A stretch of DNA of 6,628 bases. Source: an uncultured Comamonadaceae bacterium (lineage in GTDB: Bacteria > Pseudomonadota > Gammaproteobacteria > Burkholderiales > Burkholderiaceae_C). The notes beneath the pieces were generated by a model. That model was not told the DNA's origin. It worked only from the letters and a program-made list of their open reading frames with translations, and searched no databases. Within the stretch, counting starts at the first letter, position 1, and the number at the start of each line of letters is the position of its first letter. A program made the position numbers and the translations under genes. The stretch is taken from the NCBI GenBank assembly GCA_937893415.1, contig CALBWZ010000351.1:1-6628 (forward strand), in the 5' to 3' direction. Of the stretch, positions 1-6,530 are shown one piece after another.

Positions 1-852
1 GGCCCAGAGTCATCAGGCAAAACAACACTCACCTTGCACGTGGTTGCAGAGATGCAAAAGCTGGGCGGCATTTGCGCCTTCGTCGACGCCGAGCATGCAC
101 TTGACGTGCAATACGCCAAATCGTTGGGTATCAACTTAGAAGATATGCTGATCTCGCAGCCAGACACAGGCGAACAAGCTTTGGAAGTGGTGGACAGTTT
201 GGTACGCTCTGCCGCCGTTGACCTGGTCGTCATTGACTCGGTGGCGGCACTCACACCCAAGGCCGAGTTGGAAGGCGACATGGGTGACTCGTTGCCCGGC
301 TTGCAAGCCAGATTGATGAGTCAAGCCCTGCGCAAACTCACAGCCTCCATTAAAAAGGCGAACTGTACGGTCATCTTCATCAACCAGATTCGCATGAAGA
401 TTGGTGTGATGTTTGGCAGCCCAGAAACGACCACTGGCGGCAATGCACTGAAGTTTTACGCGTCAGTTCGTTTGGATATTCGTCGCACAGGGTCTATAAA
501 AAAGGGCGATGAACTCATTGGTAACGAGACACGGGTGAAAGTGGTGAAAAACAAAGTTGCTTCACCGTTTAAGACGGCAGAGTTTGACATCATGTTCGGT
601 AAAGGCATTAGCCGAGAGGGCGAAATTATTGACCTGGGCGTGCTCCACAACATAGTGGATAAGTCGGGCGCTTGGTATGCCTACCAAGGTGAAAAGATTG
701 GGCAAGGCCGTGACAATGCACGCGAATTCTTGAAAGAAAACGCCGCACTGGCTCGTGAAATTGAAAACAAGGTACGTGGTGCATTGAATGTGCCACAGCT
801 CAGCGTATCTGTCGCCACGCCAGCGCCAGTCGTCAGCGACGACGAGGTTTAA
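1..852 (+). CDS. recA: RecA recombinase, partial (5' end outside window)
   Basis: This is the DNA-dependent ATPase that forms filaments on single-stranded DNA, carries out homologous pairing and strand exchange, and triggers LexA self-cleavage in the SOS response. The frame is open from base 1, where the Walker A motif GPESSGKT begins. By alignment from memory this is E. coli residue 66, so about 65 N-terminal residues are missing; 283 residues are present. Visible landmarks in E. coli numbering are Lys72 in Walker A, the catalytic Glu96 in FVDAEHAL, Walker B ending in VVID at about 141-144, and the highly conserved DNA-binding loop L2 with [15 protein letters not shown] at about 203-217. The C-terminus ends in a short acidic SDDEV tail, as expected for the regulatory tail of RecA. 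The stop is TAA at 850-852. recX follows after 16 bases, so the two are probably cotranscribed. The TTG at position 34 is internal, not a start. Confidence 0.98.
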   Translation, partial: GPESSGKTTLTLHVVAEMQKLGGICAFVDAEHALDVQYAKSLGINLEDMLISQPDTGEQALEVVDSLVRSAAVDLVVIDSVAALTPKAELEGDMGDSLPGLQARLMSQALRKLTASIKKANCTVIFINQIRMKIGVMFGSPETTTGGNALKFYASVRLDIRRTGSIKKGDELIGNETRVKVVKNKVASPFKTAEFDIMFGKGISREGEIIDLGVLHNIVDKSGAWYAYQGEKIGQGRDNAREFLKENAALAREIENKVRGALNVPQLSVSVATPAPVVSDDEV

Positions 853-868
853 CCAAGCTATAGAGACC

Positions 869-1423
869 ATGCCTGCACCAGCCCTGTCATTAAAAGGCCG
901 CGTGCTGCGCTTGCTGACCCAGCGCGAGTACTCCAAGGCCGAACTGGCGCGCAAGTTATGGGCGCTTGAAACCGAAGATGGGGCGCTGGCCCGCGTGCTA
1001 GAAGACTTTGAGGCCAAAGGCCTCATCAGTGACCAGCGCGTGGCCAACAGTGTGGTCAATACGAAGGGTAAAAAGTTGGGCGGATTGCGCATCAAGTTTG
1101 AGTTGCAAGCCAAGGGCTTGAGCGACGATTTGGTGCGCGAGACGGTATCCCATTTAAAAGACACAGAGATGGCGAGGGCGCAGTCCGTATGGGATAAAAA
1201 GTTCGGCGAAGCGCCAGCAGATACCAAGGGCCAAGCCAAGCAAATGCGGTTTTTGGCAACGCGTGGATTTGATGGTGGGGTGGTCAGAGCTGTGGTCCCA
1301 CATGTGGCGAGCGGCGCGGGCGACGCCAGGCCATCAAGCCATGGCAACGATCAAGACCAACATGGGTATTCGGACACTGACAACGGCAACAGCCAAGGCT
1401 TTTTCGATGGCGACGACGATTAG
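869..1423 (+). CDS. recX: RecX family regulator of RecA, with long acidic C-terminal tail
   Basis: RecX proteins bind the groove of RecA filaments and limit filament extension and ATPase and coprotease activity. The 184-residue product begins with a helical repeat typical of the family (LKGRVLRLLTQREYSKAELA, residues 8-27). It continues with LEDFEAKGLISDQRVA (44-59), a G-L-R-I-K-F-E-L-Q-A-K-G core (72-83), and a last repeat with KQMRFLATRGFDGGVVR (124-140). The start at ATG 869 gives the short N-terminus usual for RecX. An in-frame ATG at 788 would add 27 unrelated residues inside recA, so I rejected it. No strong Shine-Dalgarno is visible, so translational coupling to recA is likely. The odd part is about 40 residues after the last repeat, ending in a D/N/G/S/Q-rich stretch (about 159-184) that finishes GDDD. 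E. coli RecX is 166 residues and ends near its last repeat. The family call is firm; a role for the tail is unknown. Confidence 0.93.
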   Translation: MPAPALSLKGRVLRLLTQREYSKAELARKLWALETEDGALARVLEDFEAKGLISDQRVANSVVNTKGKKLGGLRIKFELQAKGLSDDLVRETVSHLKDTEMARAQSVWDKKFGEAPADTKGQAKQMRFLATRGFDGGVVRAVVPHVASGAGDARPSSHGNDQDQHGYSDTDNGNSQGFFDGDDD

Positions 1424-1469
1424 CGTGACGTCGGGTGTCGTGTGGGTGCAATGCAGTCGATAATTGGGG

Positions 1470-2873
1470 ATGACTGCAACCAACAACGCTGCGCAAACAG
1501 CCACCTTTGCCTCGCTGGGCTTGAGCCCGGCACAACAAACCAATTTGGCATCCTTGGGCTTTGACGCCTTAACACCCATTCAAGCGGCAACTTTGCCGCT
1601 GTCGCTGGCTGGTAGCGATGTGATTGCCCAAGCCAAAACAGGCAGCGGCAAAACAGCCGCATTTGGGTTGGCGCTGTTGCACAACCTCGACCCTAAAAAC
1701 TTAAACGTACAAACGCTGGTGTTGTGCCCTACGCGTGAGCTGGCAGACCAGGTCTGCGCGGAGCTGCGCCGACTGGCGAGGGCTTTGGACAACGTCAAGG
1801 TTTTAACGCTGTGCGGCGGCGTGGCCTTGCGAGGGCAAACTGCCAGTCTTGAGCATGGCGCGCACATTGTTGTGGGTACGCCAGGGCGGGTGCTTGACCA
1901 TTTGCAGCGCGACAACTTAGACCTAAAAAATATCAACACCTTGGTGCTGGACGAGGCGGACCGCATGTTGGACATGGGCTTTGCGGACGACATTGCCGCA
2001 GTGACCAAATACTGCCCTGCGGCGCGTCAAACCTTGCTGTTTTCGGCCACCTATCCGCAGGCCATCGACAGCATGGCCGCGCGTTTTATGCGCAACCCCA
2101 AGCGTGTTCAGGTCGACACCGTTCATGAGGCCGTTACGATCGATGAGTGGTTTTATGAGGTGTCTGAAACACAGCGCTTGCACGCCGTGTCAGAGCTGCT
2201 AAACCACCACCAGCCAGATTCAACGGTTGCTTTTTGCAACACGCGCGCGCAGTGCAACGACTTGGTAGAGGTATTGCGGGGGCTGGGATTTTCAGCACTC
2301 ACGCTACACGGAGACTTAGACCAGCGCGACCGCGATCAAGTGTTGGTGCAGTTTTCAAACCGCAGTTGCTCTGTCTTGGTGGCCACAGACGTGGCCGCTC
2401 GCGGTCTAGACATTGCCAACCTAAGTGCGGTTATCAACGTCGACACCACGCCAGACCCTGAGGTGTATGTGCACCGCGTAGGCCGCACTGGTCGTGCCGG
2501 CGCGACTGGCAAGGCATTGAGTTTGGTGAGCATGCCTGAGATGGGCCGTGTGGCCCGCATTGAAGAGCAAACAGGACGTTCAGCCCGCTGGCAAGACTTG
2601 GGCAAGCTCAGCACTGGCAATATGGTGTTTCAAGCGCCCATGCGCACCTTGCAAATTGCAGGCGGGCGCAAAGAAAAAATCCGTGCTGGGGATATTTTAG
2701 GTGCGCTGACTGGTGAGGCAGGCTTCGATAAAGCGCAGATTGGCAAAATTGCCTTGGGCGAATTTTCGACCTACGTGGCGATAGACAAGGTAGTGGCACA
2801 GCGGGCCTGCGACAAACTCAATGAGGGTCGCATCAAGGGTAAAAAAGTAAAGGTTAGGCTGTTAGACAACTGA
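1470..2873 (+). CDS. dbpA: ATP-dependent RNA helicase DbpA (DEAD-box, 23S rRNA-specific)
   Basis: DbpA is a DEAD-box helicase that is recruited to hairpin 92 of 23S rRNA and helps late assembly of the large ribosomal subunit. All superfamily 2 motifs are present in the 467-residue product. They are the Q motif (F13 to Q38), motif I AQAKTGSGKT (53-62), Ia PTREL (87-91), Ib TPGR (137-140), II DEAD (161-164), III SAT (192-194), IV around 253-259, V ATDVAARGLD (305-314) and VI HRVGRTGR (335-342). Residues 391-467 match the DbpA RNA-binding domain: MRTLQIAGG, KIRAGDILGALTGEAG, IGKIALGEF and a basic IKGKKVKVRLL end. This domain separates DbpA from other DEAD-box proteins such as RhlE or SrmB. Length agrees with E. 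coli DbpA (457). ATG 1470 is chosen; a TTG at 1464 is in frame, with a stop at 1461 just before it. Only 46 bases separate it from recX, so it may share the recA-recX transcript or use a promoter I cannot see. Confidence 0.96.
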   Translation: MTATNNAAQTATFASLGLSPAQQTNLASLGFDALTPIQAATLPLSLAGSDVIAQAKTGSGKTAAFGLALLHNLDPKNLNVQTLVLCPTRELADQVCAELRRLARALDNVKVLTLCGGVALRGQTASLEHGAHIVVGTPGRVLDHLQRDNLDLKNINTLVLDEADRMLDMGFADDIAAVTKYCPAARQTLLFSATYPQAIDSMAARFMRNPKRVQVDTVHEAVTIDEWFYEVSETQRLHAVSELLNHHQPDSTVAFCNTRAQCNDLVEVLRGLGFSALTLHGDLDQRDRDQVLVQFSNRSCSVLVATDVAARGLDIANLSAVINVDTTPDPEVYVHRVGRTGRAGATGKALSLVSMPEMGRVARIEEQTGRSARWQDLGKLSTGNMVFQAPMRTLQIAGGRKEKIRAGDILGALTGEAGFDKAQIGKIALGEFSTYVAIDKVVAQRACDKLNEGRIKGKKVKVRLLDN

Positions 2874-2941
2874 GCCCAATGCTGGGTTACCAACTCAAGT
2901 TACACGACCGATTTACCCAGCGCCTCACCTGCCATCGGCAA

Positions 2942-3865
2942 CTACCAGCCAAACATCAGTCCCAGATTCTGAACTGCTGCGCCGCTGGCACCCTTGCCCA
3001 AATTGTCCAAGCGGGCAACCAGCAGCGTGTGTCCGTTGGCGTCGTGACCAAACACATGCAGCTCCAAGTTATTGGTGTTGGCAAGCGCGGTGGCGTCTAA
3101 GTTGGCTGGGTTGCTGCCGCCATCAATGACATGCACAAACTCAGACCCAGCGTAGTGAGAACGCAACACCTTGAGCACTGCAGCTGTCCCGCCTGCGTGG
3201 TTGAGGTGTGTATGGTGCAAAGGGAGCTGTACCAACATGCCTTGTGCAAAGTTGCCAACGCTGGGCACAAACAAAGGCGCTGTTTGCAGGCCGCTCCAGT
3301 GCATGATTTCAGACAAATGCTTGTGCTGTAAGCCAAGGCCATACAGCTGAAACAATGGTGCGCGAGCGGCTTCGTAGGCTTCAATCATGGCCCGCCCGCC
3401 GCCGCTGTAGCCGCTCACGCTGGGCAAGCAGACCTGTGCACTGGGCGCGATAAGTTCGCTGTCAACCAGTGGGCGCAGCATGGCGATAGCGCCTGTGGCG
3501 TAGCAGCCAGGGTTGGCCACCCGGTTGGCCTGCTTAATAAGTTGTGGTTGCGCATTGCACAGTTCAGCGAAGCCATAGACCCAGCCATCACTCACGCGGT
3601 GCGCGGTCGATGCGTCAAGGATGCGAGGTGCATGGACATTGCGCGCAACCAGCTCGTCCACCAACGCCACGGTCTCACGTGCGGCATCGTCATGCAGGCA
3701 TAAAACCACGGCATCAGCTTGGGCCAGCAGCGCTTGCTTGGCGATCGGGTTTTTGCGCTGCTCGGCATCGATACTCAGCAAGTTGACATGGTTAAGGCCT
3801 TGCAAACGCTCGCGTATTTGTAAGCCTGTGGTGCCAGCCTCGCCATCTATGAAAATATTCGTCAT
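2942..3865 (-). CDS. argC: N-acetyl-gamma-glutamyl-phosphate reductase, type 2 (short) ArgC
   Basis: This cytosolic enzyme reduces N-acetyl-gamma-glutamyl phosphate to N-acetylglutamate semialdehyde with NADPH, the third step of arginine biosynthesis. The 307-residue protein starts with [18 protein letters not shown] (4-21), which carries the GxxGxxG dinucleotide-binding loop. The catalytic cysteine is Cys121 in NPGCYATG. Other family landmarks are LDASTAHR (83-90), WVYGFAEL (95-102), [15 protein letters not shown] (151-165), HKHLSEI (181-187) and [14 protein letters not shown] near the C-terminus (287-300). The length and the N-terminal signature point to the short type 2 subfamily rather than the longer type 1 ArgC (about 330-350 residues). 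It lies alone on the minus strand, convergent with dbpA and divergent from sucC, with no other arg gene nearby. ATG at 3865-3863 is chosen because the nucleotide-binding strand follows at once. No strong Shine-Dalgarno is visible. Whether it is the genome's only ArgC cannot be told here. Confidence 0.95.
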   Translation of the reverse strand: MTNIFIDGEAGTTGLQIRERLQGLNHVNLLSIDAEQRKNPIAKQALLAQADAVVLCLHDDAARETVALVDELVARNVHAPRILDASTAHRVSDGWVYGFAELCNAQPQLIKQANRVANPGCYATGAIAMLRPLVDSELIAPSAQVCLPSVSGYSGGGRAMIEAYEAARAPLFQLYGLGLQHKHLSEIMHWSGLQTAPLFVPSVGNFAQGMLVQLPLHHTHLNHAGGTAAVLKVLRSHYAGSEFVHVIDGGSNPANLDATALANTNNLELHVFGHDANGHTLLVARLDNLGKGASGAAVQNLGLMFGW

Positions 3866-3896
3866 AACTTATATGTAAGGTTTTATGGGCGTTGGG

Positions 3897-3925
3897 ATAG
3901 CAATATTAATCCAGCCCAGTCTCAA
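3897..3925 (-). promoter_or_regulatory. Possible sigma-70 promoter for argC
   Basis: Read on the minus strand, TTGAGA (3925-3920) is followed after exactly 17 bases by TGCTAT (3902-3897). The -35 box matches the consensus at five of six positions; the -10 box is weak, three of six. It would place the transcription start near 3890, leaving a leader of about 25 bases before the argC ATG. Spacing and position fit well, but the weak -10 box makes this tentative. Confidence 0.3.
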
Positions 3926-3950
3926 AGGTGATGTTTGTCAGCTGTAAAAA

Positions 3951-3956
3951 TAGAAT
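3951..3956 (+). promoter_or_regulatory. Possible -10 element for sucCD
   Basis: TAGAAT lies in an AT-rich stretch of the argC-sucC divergent region and matches the -10 consensus TATAAT at five of six positions. Transcription would start around 3962-3964, which coincides with the left arm of the leader stem described separately. I see no convincing -35 hexamer at 16-18 bases upstream, so an activator or a different promoter may be used. A TTGTCA further upstream is only 10 bases away, too close. Confidence 0.3.
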
Positions 3957-3961
3957 GGTGC

Positions 3962-4054
3962 GATGCAACATGATACAGTTCACGTTTGTTTTTTCCCCCG
4001 TGCGCCAAGTTTAGAAACAGGCTCGGTATGGAGTTGCGTGGGAACGGTTGCATC
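3962..4054 (+). ncRNA. Predicted structured 5' leader of sucCD
   Basis: The untranslated leader can be drawn as nested helices. GATGCAAC (3962-3969) pairs perfectly with GTTGCATC (4047-4054), closing the element. Inside it GTTCAC (3978-3983) pairs with GTGGGAAC (4038-4045) around a two-base bulge. CCG (3998-4000) and GCC (4004-4006) pair with CGG (4024-4026) and GGC (4020-4022) around a small internal loop. The closing stem ends seven bases before the sucC ribosome binding site, so its formation or loss could affect translation or termination. Computationally defined RNA motifs upstream of suc genes are known in proteobacteria; I cannot say whether this is one of them. The pairing is seen by eye and has not been tested by folding or covariation. 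Confidence 0.35.
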
Positions 4055-4061
4055 ACACTTT

Positions 4062-4066
4062 GAGAG
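4062..4066 (+). promoter_or_regulatory. Ribosome binding site of sucC
   Basis: GAGAG sits seven bases before ATG 4074. It supports that start over the in-frame ATG at 3963, which has no purine-rich sequence before it and would add 37 residues unlike any SucC. Confidence 0.75.
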
Positions 4067-4073
4067 TCCTGAC

Positions 4074-5240
4074 ATGAAGATTCACGAGTATCAAGGCAAG
4101 GAAATCTTGCGTCAGTTCGGCGTGCCCACACCCAAGGGCATTGTCGCTTTTACCGTGCAAGAGGCTGTTGAAGCCGCACAGAAATTGGGCGGCCCAGTAT
4201 GGGTTGTAAAGGCCCAGATTCACGCTGGCGGGCGCGGCAAAGGCGGCGGCGTTAAAGTGGCCAAGTCTATTGACGACGTCAAGGCCTTGGCGGGTGAAAT
4301 ACTGGGTATGCAACTCAAGACCCATCAGACAGGACCCGAGGGTCAAAAAGTTCGCCGCCTCTACATAGAAGACGGCGCTGACATCCATCAAGAGTATTAC
4401 GTCTCAATCGTGACAGACCGCGCGACGCAAAAGCTGGCATTCATTGCCTCTAGCGAAGGTGGCATGGACATTGAGGAAGTGGCCAGCAGCACGCCCGAAA
4501 AAATCATCACGACGTTTATTGACCCGCTCACAGGCTTAGACGCTGAGCAGGCAAAGAAAATTGCCGATGCGATTGGTATGCCAGCGGACTCCACCGCGCA
4601 AGCCGTGGATATTTTCCAAAAGCTCTACAAGTGCTACATGGACACTGACGCGTCATTGGTGGAAATTAACCCACTGAACCGCGACAGCAAAGGCGTTGTC
4701 ATGGCGTTAGATGCCAAGTTCAACTTTGATGCCAATGCGCTGTACCGCCACCCCGAAGTGGTGGCTTACCGCGATTTGGACGAGGAAGACGCAGCCGAAG
4801 TTGAAGCCTCTAAATTTGACTTGGCCTACATCAGCCTAGACGGCAACATTGGCTGTTTGGTCAACGGCGCAGGGTTGGCCATGGCGACCATGGACACCAT
4901 CAAGTTGTTTGGCGCAGAGCCAGCCAATTTCTTGGACGTTGGCGGCGGTGCGACACCTGAGAAAGTGACTGAAGCCTTCAAAATTATGTTGAAGAACCCC
5001 AAGGTCAAGGCCATTTTGGTCAATATCTTTGGTGGCATCATGCGCTGCGACACCATCGCAACAGGCGTGATTACAGCTTGTAAGGCGGTCGACTTAAGCG
5101 TGCCATTGGTGGTCCGCATGAAAGGCACCAACGAGGTCTTGGGCAAGCAAATGTTGGCCGACTCTGGTTTGCCAATCATCAGCGCCGACTCGATGGCTGA
5201 AGCTGCCGAGAAAATTGTGGCCGCTGTGAACGCAGCCTAA
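4074..5240 (+). CDS. sucC: Succinyl-CoA synthetase (ADP-forming) subunit beta
   Basis: With SucD this TCA-cycle enzyme interconverts succinyl-CoA plus ADP and phosphate with succinate, CoA and ATP. The beta subunit binds the nucleotide and contributes to the succinate site. The product is 388 residues, the same length as E. coli SucC, and starts with the canonical [12 protein letters not shown]. The N-terminal ATP-grasp domain (about 1-240) contains Lys46, the glycine-rich [10 protein letters not shown] loop (50-59), Glu107, Glu197 and Asn199 in VEINP (196-200), and Asp213, all at E. coli positions. The C-terminal ligase domain has Asn264 in VNGAG, the DVGGGATPE loop (288-296) and [10 protein letters not shown] (317-326). 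The reading frame is open upstream to 3963, but family alignment and the Shine-Dalgarno fix the start at 4074. sucD follows 25 bases later, so the two form an operon. Here sucCD is not next to sucAB. Confidence 0.98.
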   Translation: MKIHEYQGKEILRQFGVPTPKGIVAFTVQEAVEAAQKLGGPVWVVKAQIHAGGRGKGGGVKVAKSIDDVKALAGEILGMQLKTHQTGPEGQKVRRLYIEDGADIHQEYYVSIVTDRATQKLAFIASSEGGMDIEEVASSTPEKIITTFIDPLTGLDAEQAKKIADAIGMPADSTAQAVDIFQKLYKCYMDTDASLVEINPLNRDSKGVVMALDAKFNFDANALYRHPEVVAYRDLDEEDAAEVEASKFDLAYISLDGNIGCLVNGAGLAMATMDTIKLFGAEPANFLDVGGGATPEKVTEAFKIMLKNPKVKAILVNIFGGIMRCDTIATGVITACKAVDLSVPLVVRMKGTNEVLGKQMLADSGLPIISADSMAEAAEKIVAAVNAA

Positions 5241-5265
5241 GCCAGAAAGAGAATAAGGAACAAGC

Positions 5266-6159
5266 ATGTCTATCCTCATTAACAAAAACACCAAGGTTAT
5301 TACCCAAGGTATCACCGGTAAAACGGGCCAGTTTCACACTGAAAAGTGTCAAGAGTACGCAAACGGTAAAAACTGTTTCGTGGCAGGCGTCAACCCTAAA
5401 AAAGCTGGCGAGTCAATTTTTAACATCCCAATTTTTGGCACTGTTAAAGAAGCTGCCAGCAACACAGGCGCAACGGTGTCTGTCATCTACGTGCCGCCAG
5501 CCGGCGCTGCAGCTGCTATTTGGGAAGCGGTTGAGGCAGAGCTTGACTTGGCTATCTGTATCACCGAAGGCATTCCAGTGCGCGACATGTTGGAGCTGCG
5601 CAACCGCATGGCGGCCAAGGAAGCCGCAGGCGGCAAGAAGACCTTGCTGTTAGGCCCTAACTGCCCTGGTCTCATCACACCCGATGAAATTAAAATCGGC
5701 ATCATGCCAGGCCACATTCATAAAAAGGGTCGCATTGGCGTGGTCTCACGCTCTGGCACGTTGACCTACGAAGCGGTGGGCCAGTTGACTGAGCTGGGCT
5801 TGGGTCAATCCAGTGCCGTGGGCATTGGTGGCGATCCTATCAACGGCTTGAAGCACATCGATGTCATGCGCATGTTCAACGACGACCCGGACACCGACGC
5901 GGTCATCATGATTGGCGAAATCGGCGGGCCAGACGAGGCGGAAGCCGCGCGTTGGTGCAAAGACAACATGACCAAGCCGATCGTGGGCTTTATCGCAGGC
6001 GTCACGGCGCCAGCCGGCAAGCGCATGGGCCACGCAGGCGCATTGATTTCTGGTGGTGATGACACGGCAGAAGCCAAGCTCGCCATCATGGAAGCTTGCG
6101 GTTTTACCGTGACACGCAACCCTTCTGAAATGGGCAAACTGCTCAAGGCACTGCTGTAA
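5266..6159 (+). CDS. sucD: Succinyl-CoA synthetase (ADP-forming) subunit alpha
   Basis: The alpha subunit binds CoA and carries the histidine that is phosphorylated during catalysis; it works as a complex with SucC. The 297-residue protein has the CoA-binding loop QGITGKTG (14-21) in a Rossmann-like N-terminal domain and [10 protein letters not shown] (130-139). It also has SRSGTLTYE (161-169), [10 protein letters not shown] (187-195) and the phosphohistidine loop GHAGAL with His256, equivalent to E. coli His246. Relative to E. coli SucD there is a short insert around residues 113-125 ([14 protein letters not shown] region), which accounts for most of the extra length. A good Shine-Dalgarno, AAGGA at 5255-5259, lies six bases before the ATG. 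It is the last gene of the sucCD operon; a strong intrinsic terminator begins 27 bases after its stop. Confidence 0.98.
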   Translation: MSILINKNTKVITQGITGKTGQFHTEKCQEYANGKNCFVAGVNPKKAGESIFNIPIFGTVKEAASNTGATVSVIYVPPAGAAAAIWEAVEAELDLAICITEGIPVRDMLELRNRMAAKEAAGGKKTLLLGPNCPGLITPDEIKIGIMPGHIHKKGRIGVVSRSGTLTYEAVGQLTELGLGQSSAVGIGGDPINGLKHIDVMRMFNDDPDTDAVIMIGEIGGPDEAEAARWCKDNMTKPIVGFIAGVTAPAGKRMGHAGALISGGDDTAEAKLAIMEACGFTVTRNPSEMGKLLKALL

Positions 6160-6186
6160 AGCTCAAAGCCTGTTGGTAGGGGTACG

Positions 6187-6219
6187 ATGGCAACGCAGCA
6201 GTGCGTTGCCATTTTTTTT
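6187..6219 (+). terminator. Intrinsic terminator of sucCD
   Basis: A perfect 11-bp stem (ATGGCAACGCA at 6187-6197 with its complement at 6202-6212) closes a four-base GCAG loop. It runs directly into eight consecutive T (6212-6219). This is a textbook Rho-independent terminator on the plus strand and should isolate the pilin gene from sucCD transcription. Confidence 0.93.
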
Positions 6220-6235
6220 CGCCCCAACAGCGTGG

Positions 6236-6293
6236 CCAATACCCAATACCCAATACCCAATACCCAATACCCAATACCCAATACCCAATACCC
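6236..6293. repeat. Heptanucleotide tandem repeat, eight copies of CCAATAC
   Basis: Eight perfect head-to-tail copies of CCAATAC occupy 6236-6291, followed by CC. The array gives eight CCC runs spaced by AATA, so the minus strand reads GGG-TATT repeated. That meets the usual G-quadruplex rule (four or more GGG runs with loops of at most seven bases) and is enough for two quadruplexes. The unit length of seven is not a multiple of three. Minus-strand reading frames through the array translate into a GIGYWVL repeat, a by-product of the array rather than a protein. It starts 17 bases after the sucCD terminator and ends 237 bases before the pilin ATG. Perfect identity of the copies suggests recent expansion by slippage, so copy number may vary between strains. 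Confidence 0.97.
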
Positions 6294-6312
6294 TTGACGC
6301 CGAAGTGGCTCA

Positions 6313-6365
6313 CAGGCATGCCATGCCTCAACCCGCTGATGGCTGTGGGTGACAGCAGGCATGCC
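6313..6365. repeat. Repeated palindromic decamer CAGGCATGCC upstream of pilin gene
   Basis: CAGGCATGCC occurs at 6313-6322 and again at 6356-6365, 43 bases apart from start to start, which is about four helical turns. Each copy contains the perfect palindrome GGCATGCC. The first copy is also part of a 15-base palindrome, AGGCATG-C-CATGCCT (6314-6328). The pair lies about 100-165 bases upstream of the sigma-54 promoter candidate, a normal distance for enhancer-type activator sites. Binding by any protein is inference. Confidence 0.4.
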
Positions 6366-6464
6366 CAGCTGTATGCTATCTGCTACCAGCGTTTGAGCCA
6401 AGGCGGCAGCGATATAGCGCCCGTTGATCTACCGACTGAGCCGTATCCGCAAGAATGGCGGGCG

Positions 6465-6480
6465 TGGCCAACGCGCTGCA
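6465..6480 (+). promoter_or_regulatory. Candidate sigma-54 (RpoN) promoter of the pilin gene
   Basis: TGGCCAACGCGCTGCA fits the -24/-12 consensus TGGCACRNNNNTTGCW at nine of the twelve defined positions. The essential GG (6466-6467) and GC (6478-6479) doublets are exactly ten bases apart. Transcription would start near 6491, leaving about 40 bases of leader before the pilin ATG at 6531. Major pilin genes in Pseudomonas and several other proteobacteria are driven by RpoN with the PilS-PilR system, so the context fits. The match was found by eye; RpoN dependence is not shown. Confidence 0.5.
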
Positions 6481-6530
6481 CACACAACAAACACATACCA
6501 ATTCAGGTAGCAATAGGCTGGGAGGCTTAC

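Larger units (their letters stand above)
6220..6530. other. Intergenic region between sucCD terminator and pilin gene
   Basis: No credible coding region is seen here on either strand. Minus-strand open frames of 62 and 198 codons cross the heptamer array, and the longer one runs antisense into sucD; both look like by-products. The region holds the tandem repeat, the repeated palindrome and the sigma-54-type promoter listed separately. The stretch 6366-6464 shows nothing I can assign. Confidence 0.7.

Noticed and set aside
788..868. RecX start at ATG 788 inside recA.
   Set aside because: The extra 27 residues are the out-of-frame reading of the recA 3' end, and RecX proteins normally start just before the first helical repeat, as at 869.
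562..1347. Long 261-codon minus-strand frame across recA and recX.
   Set aside because: It is fully antisense to two certain genes, has no recognisable domain, and is explained by the codon bias of the real genes.
1334..1579. Hydrophobic 81-codon minus-strand frame, possibly a small membrane protein.
   Set aside because: It is antisense to the D/N-rich recX tail and the dbpA start. GAC/GAT codons read backwards give valine and isoleucine, which explains the hydrophobicity.
2874..2892. Short CCCA/TGGG hairpin right after the dbpA stop, considered as its terminator.
   Set aside because: The stem is only four base pairs and there is no T run behind it.
4028..4063. An 11-codon open frame in the sucC leader (ATG 4028, TGA 4061-4063 touching the sucC ribosome binding site), considered as a leader peptide.
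   Set aside because: There is only a weak ribosome binding site and no codon bias toward a regulatory amino acid; open frames this short arise by chance.
3963..4073. In-frame N-terminal extension of SucC from ATG 3963.
   Set aside because: The added 37 residues resemble no SucC N-terminus. [12 protein letters not shown] at 4074 is canonical and has its own Shine-Dalgarno.
6143..6331. Minus-strand open frame with a GIGYWVL heptapeptide repeat (also the overlapping longer frame to 6401).
   Set aside because: It is the translation of the 7-bp DNA repeat, with period 21 bases. It crosses the sucCD terminator and runs antisense to sucD, and lacks a ribosome binding site.
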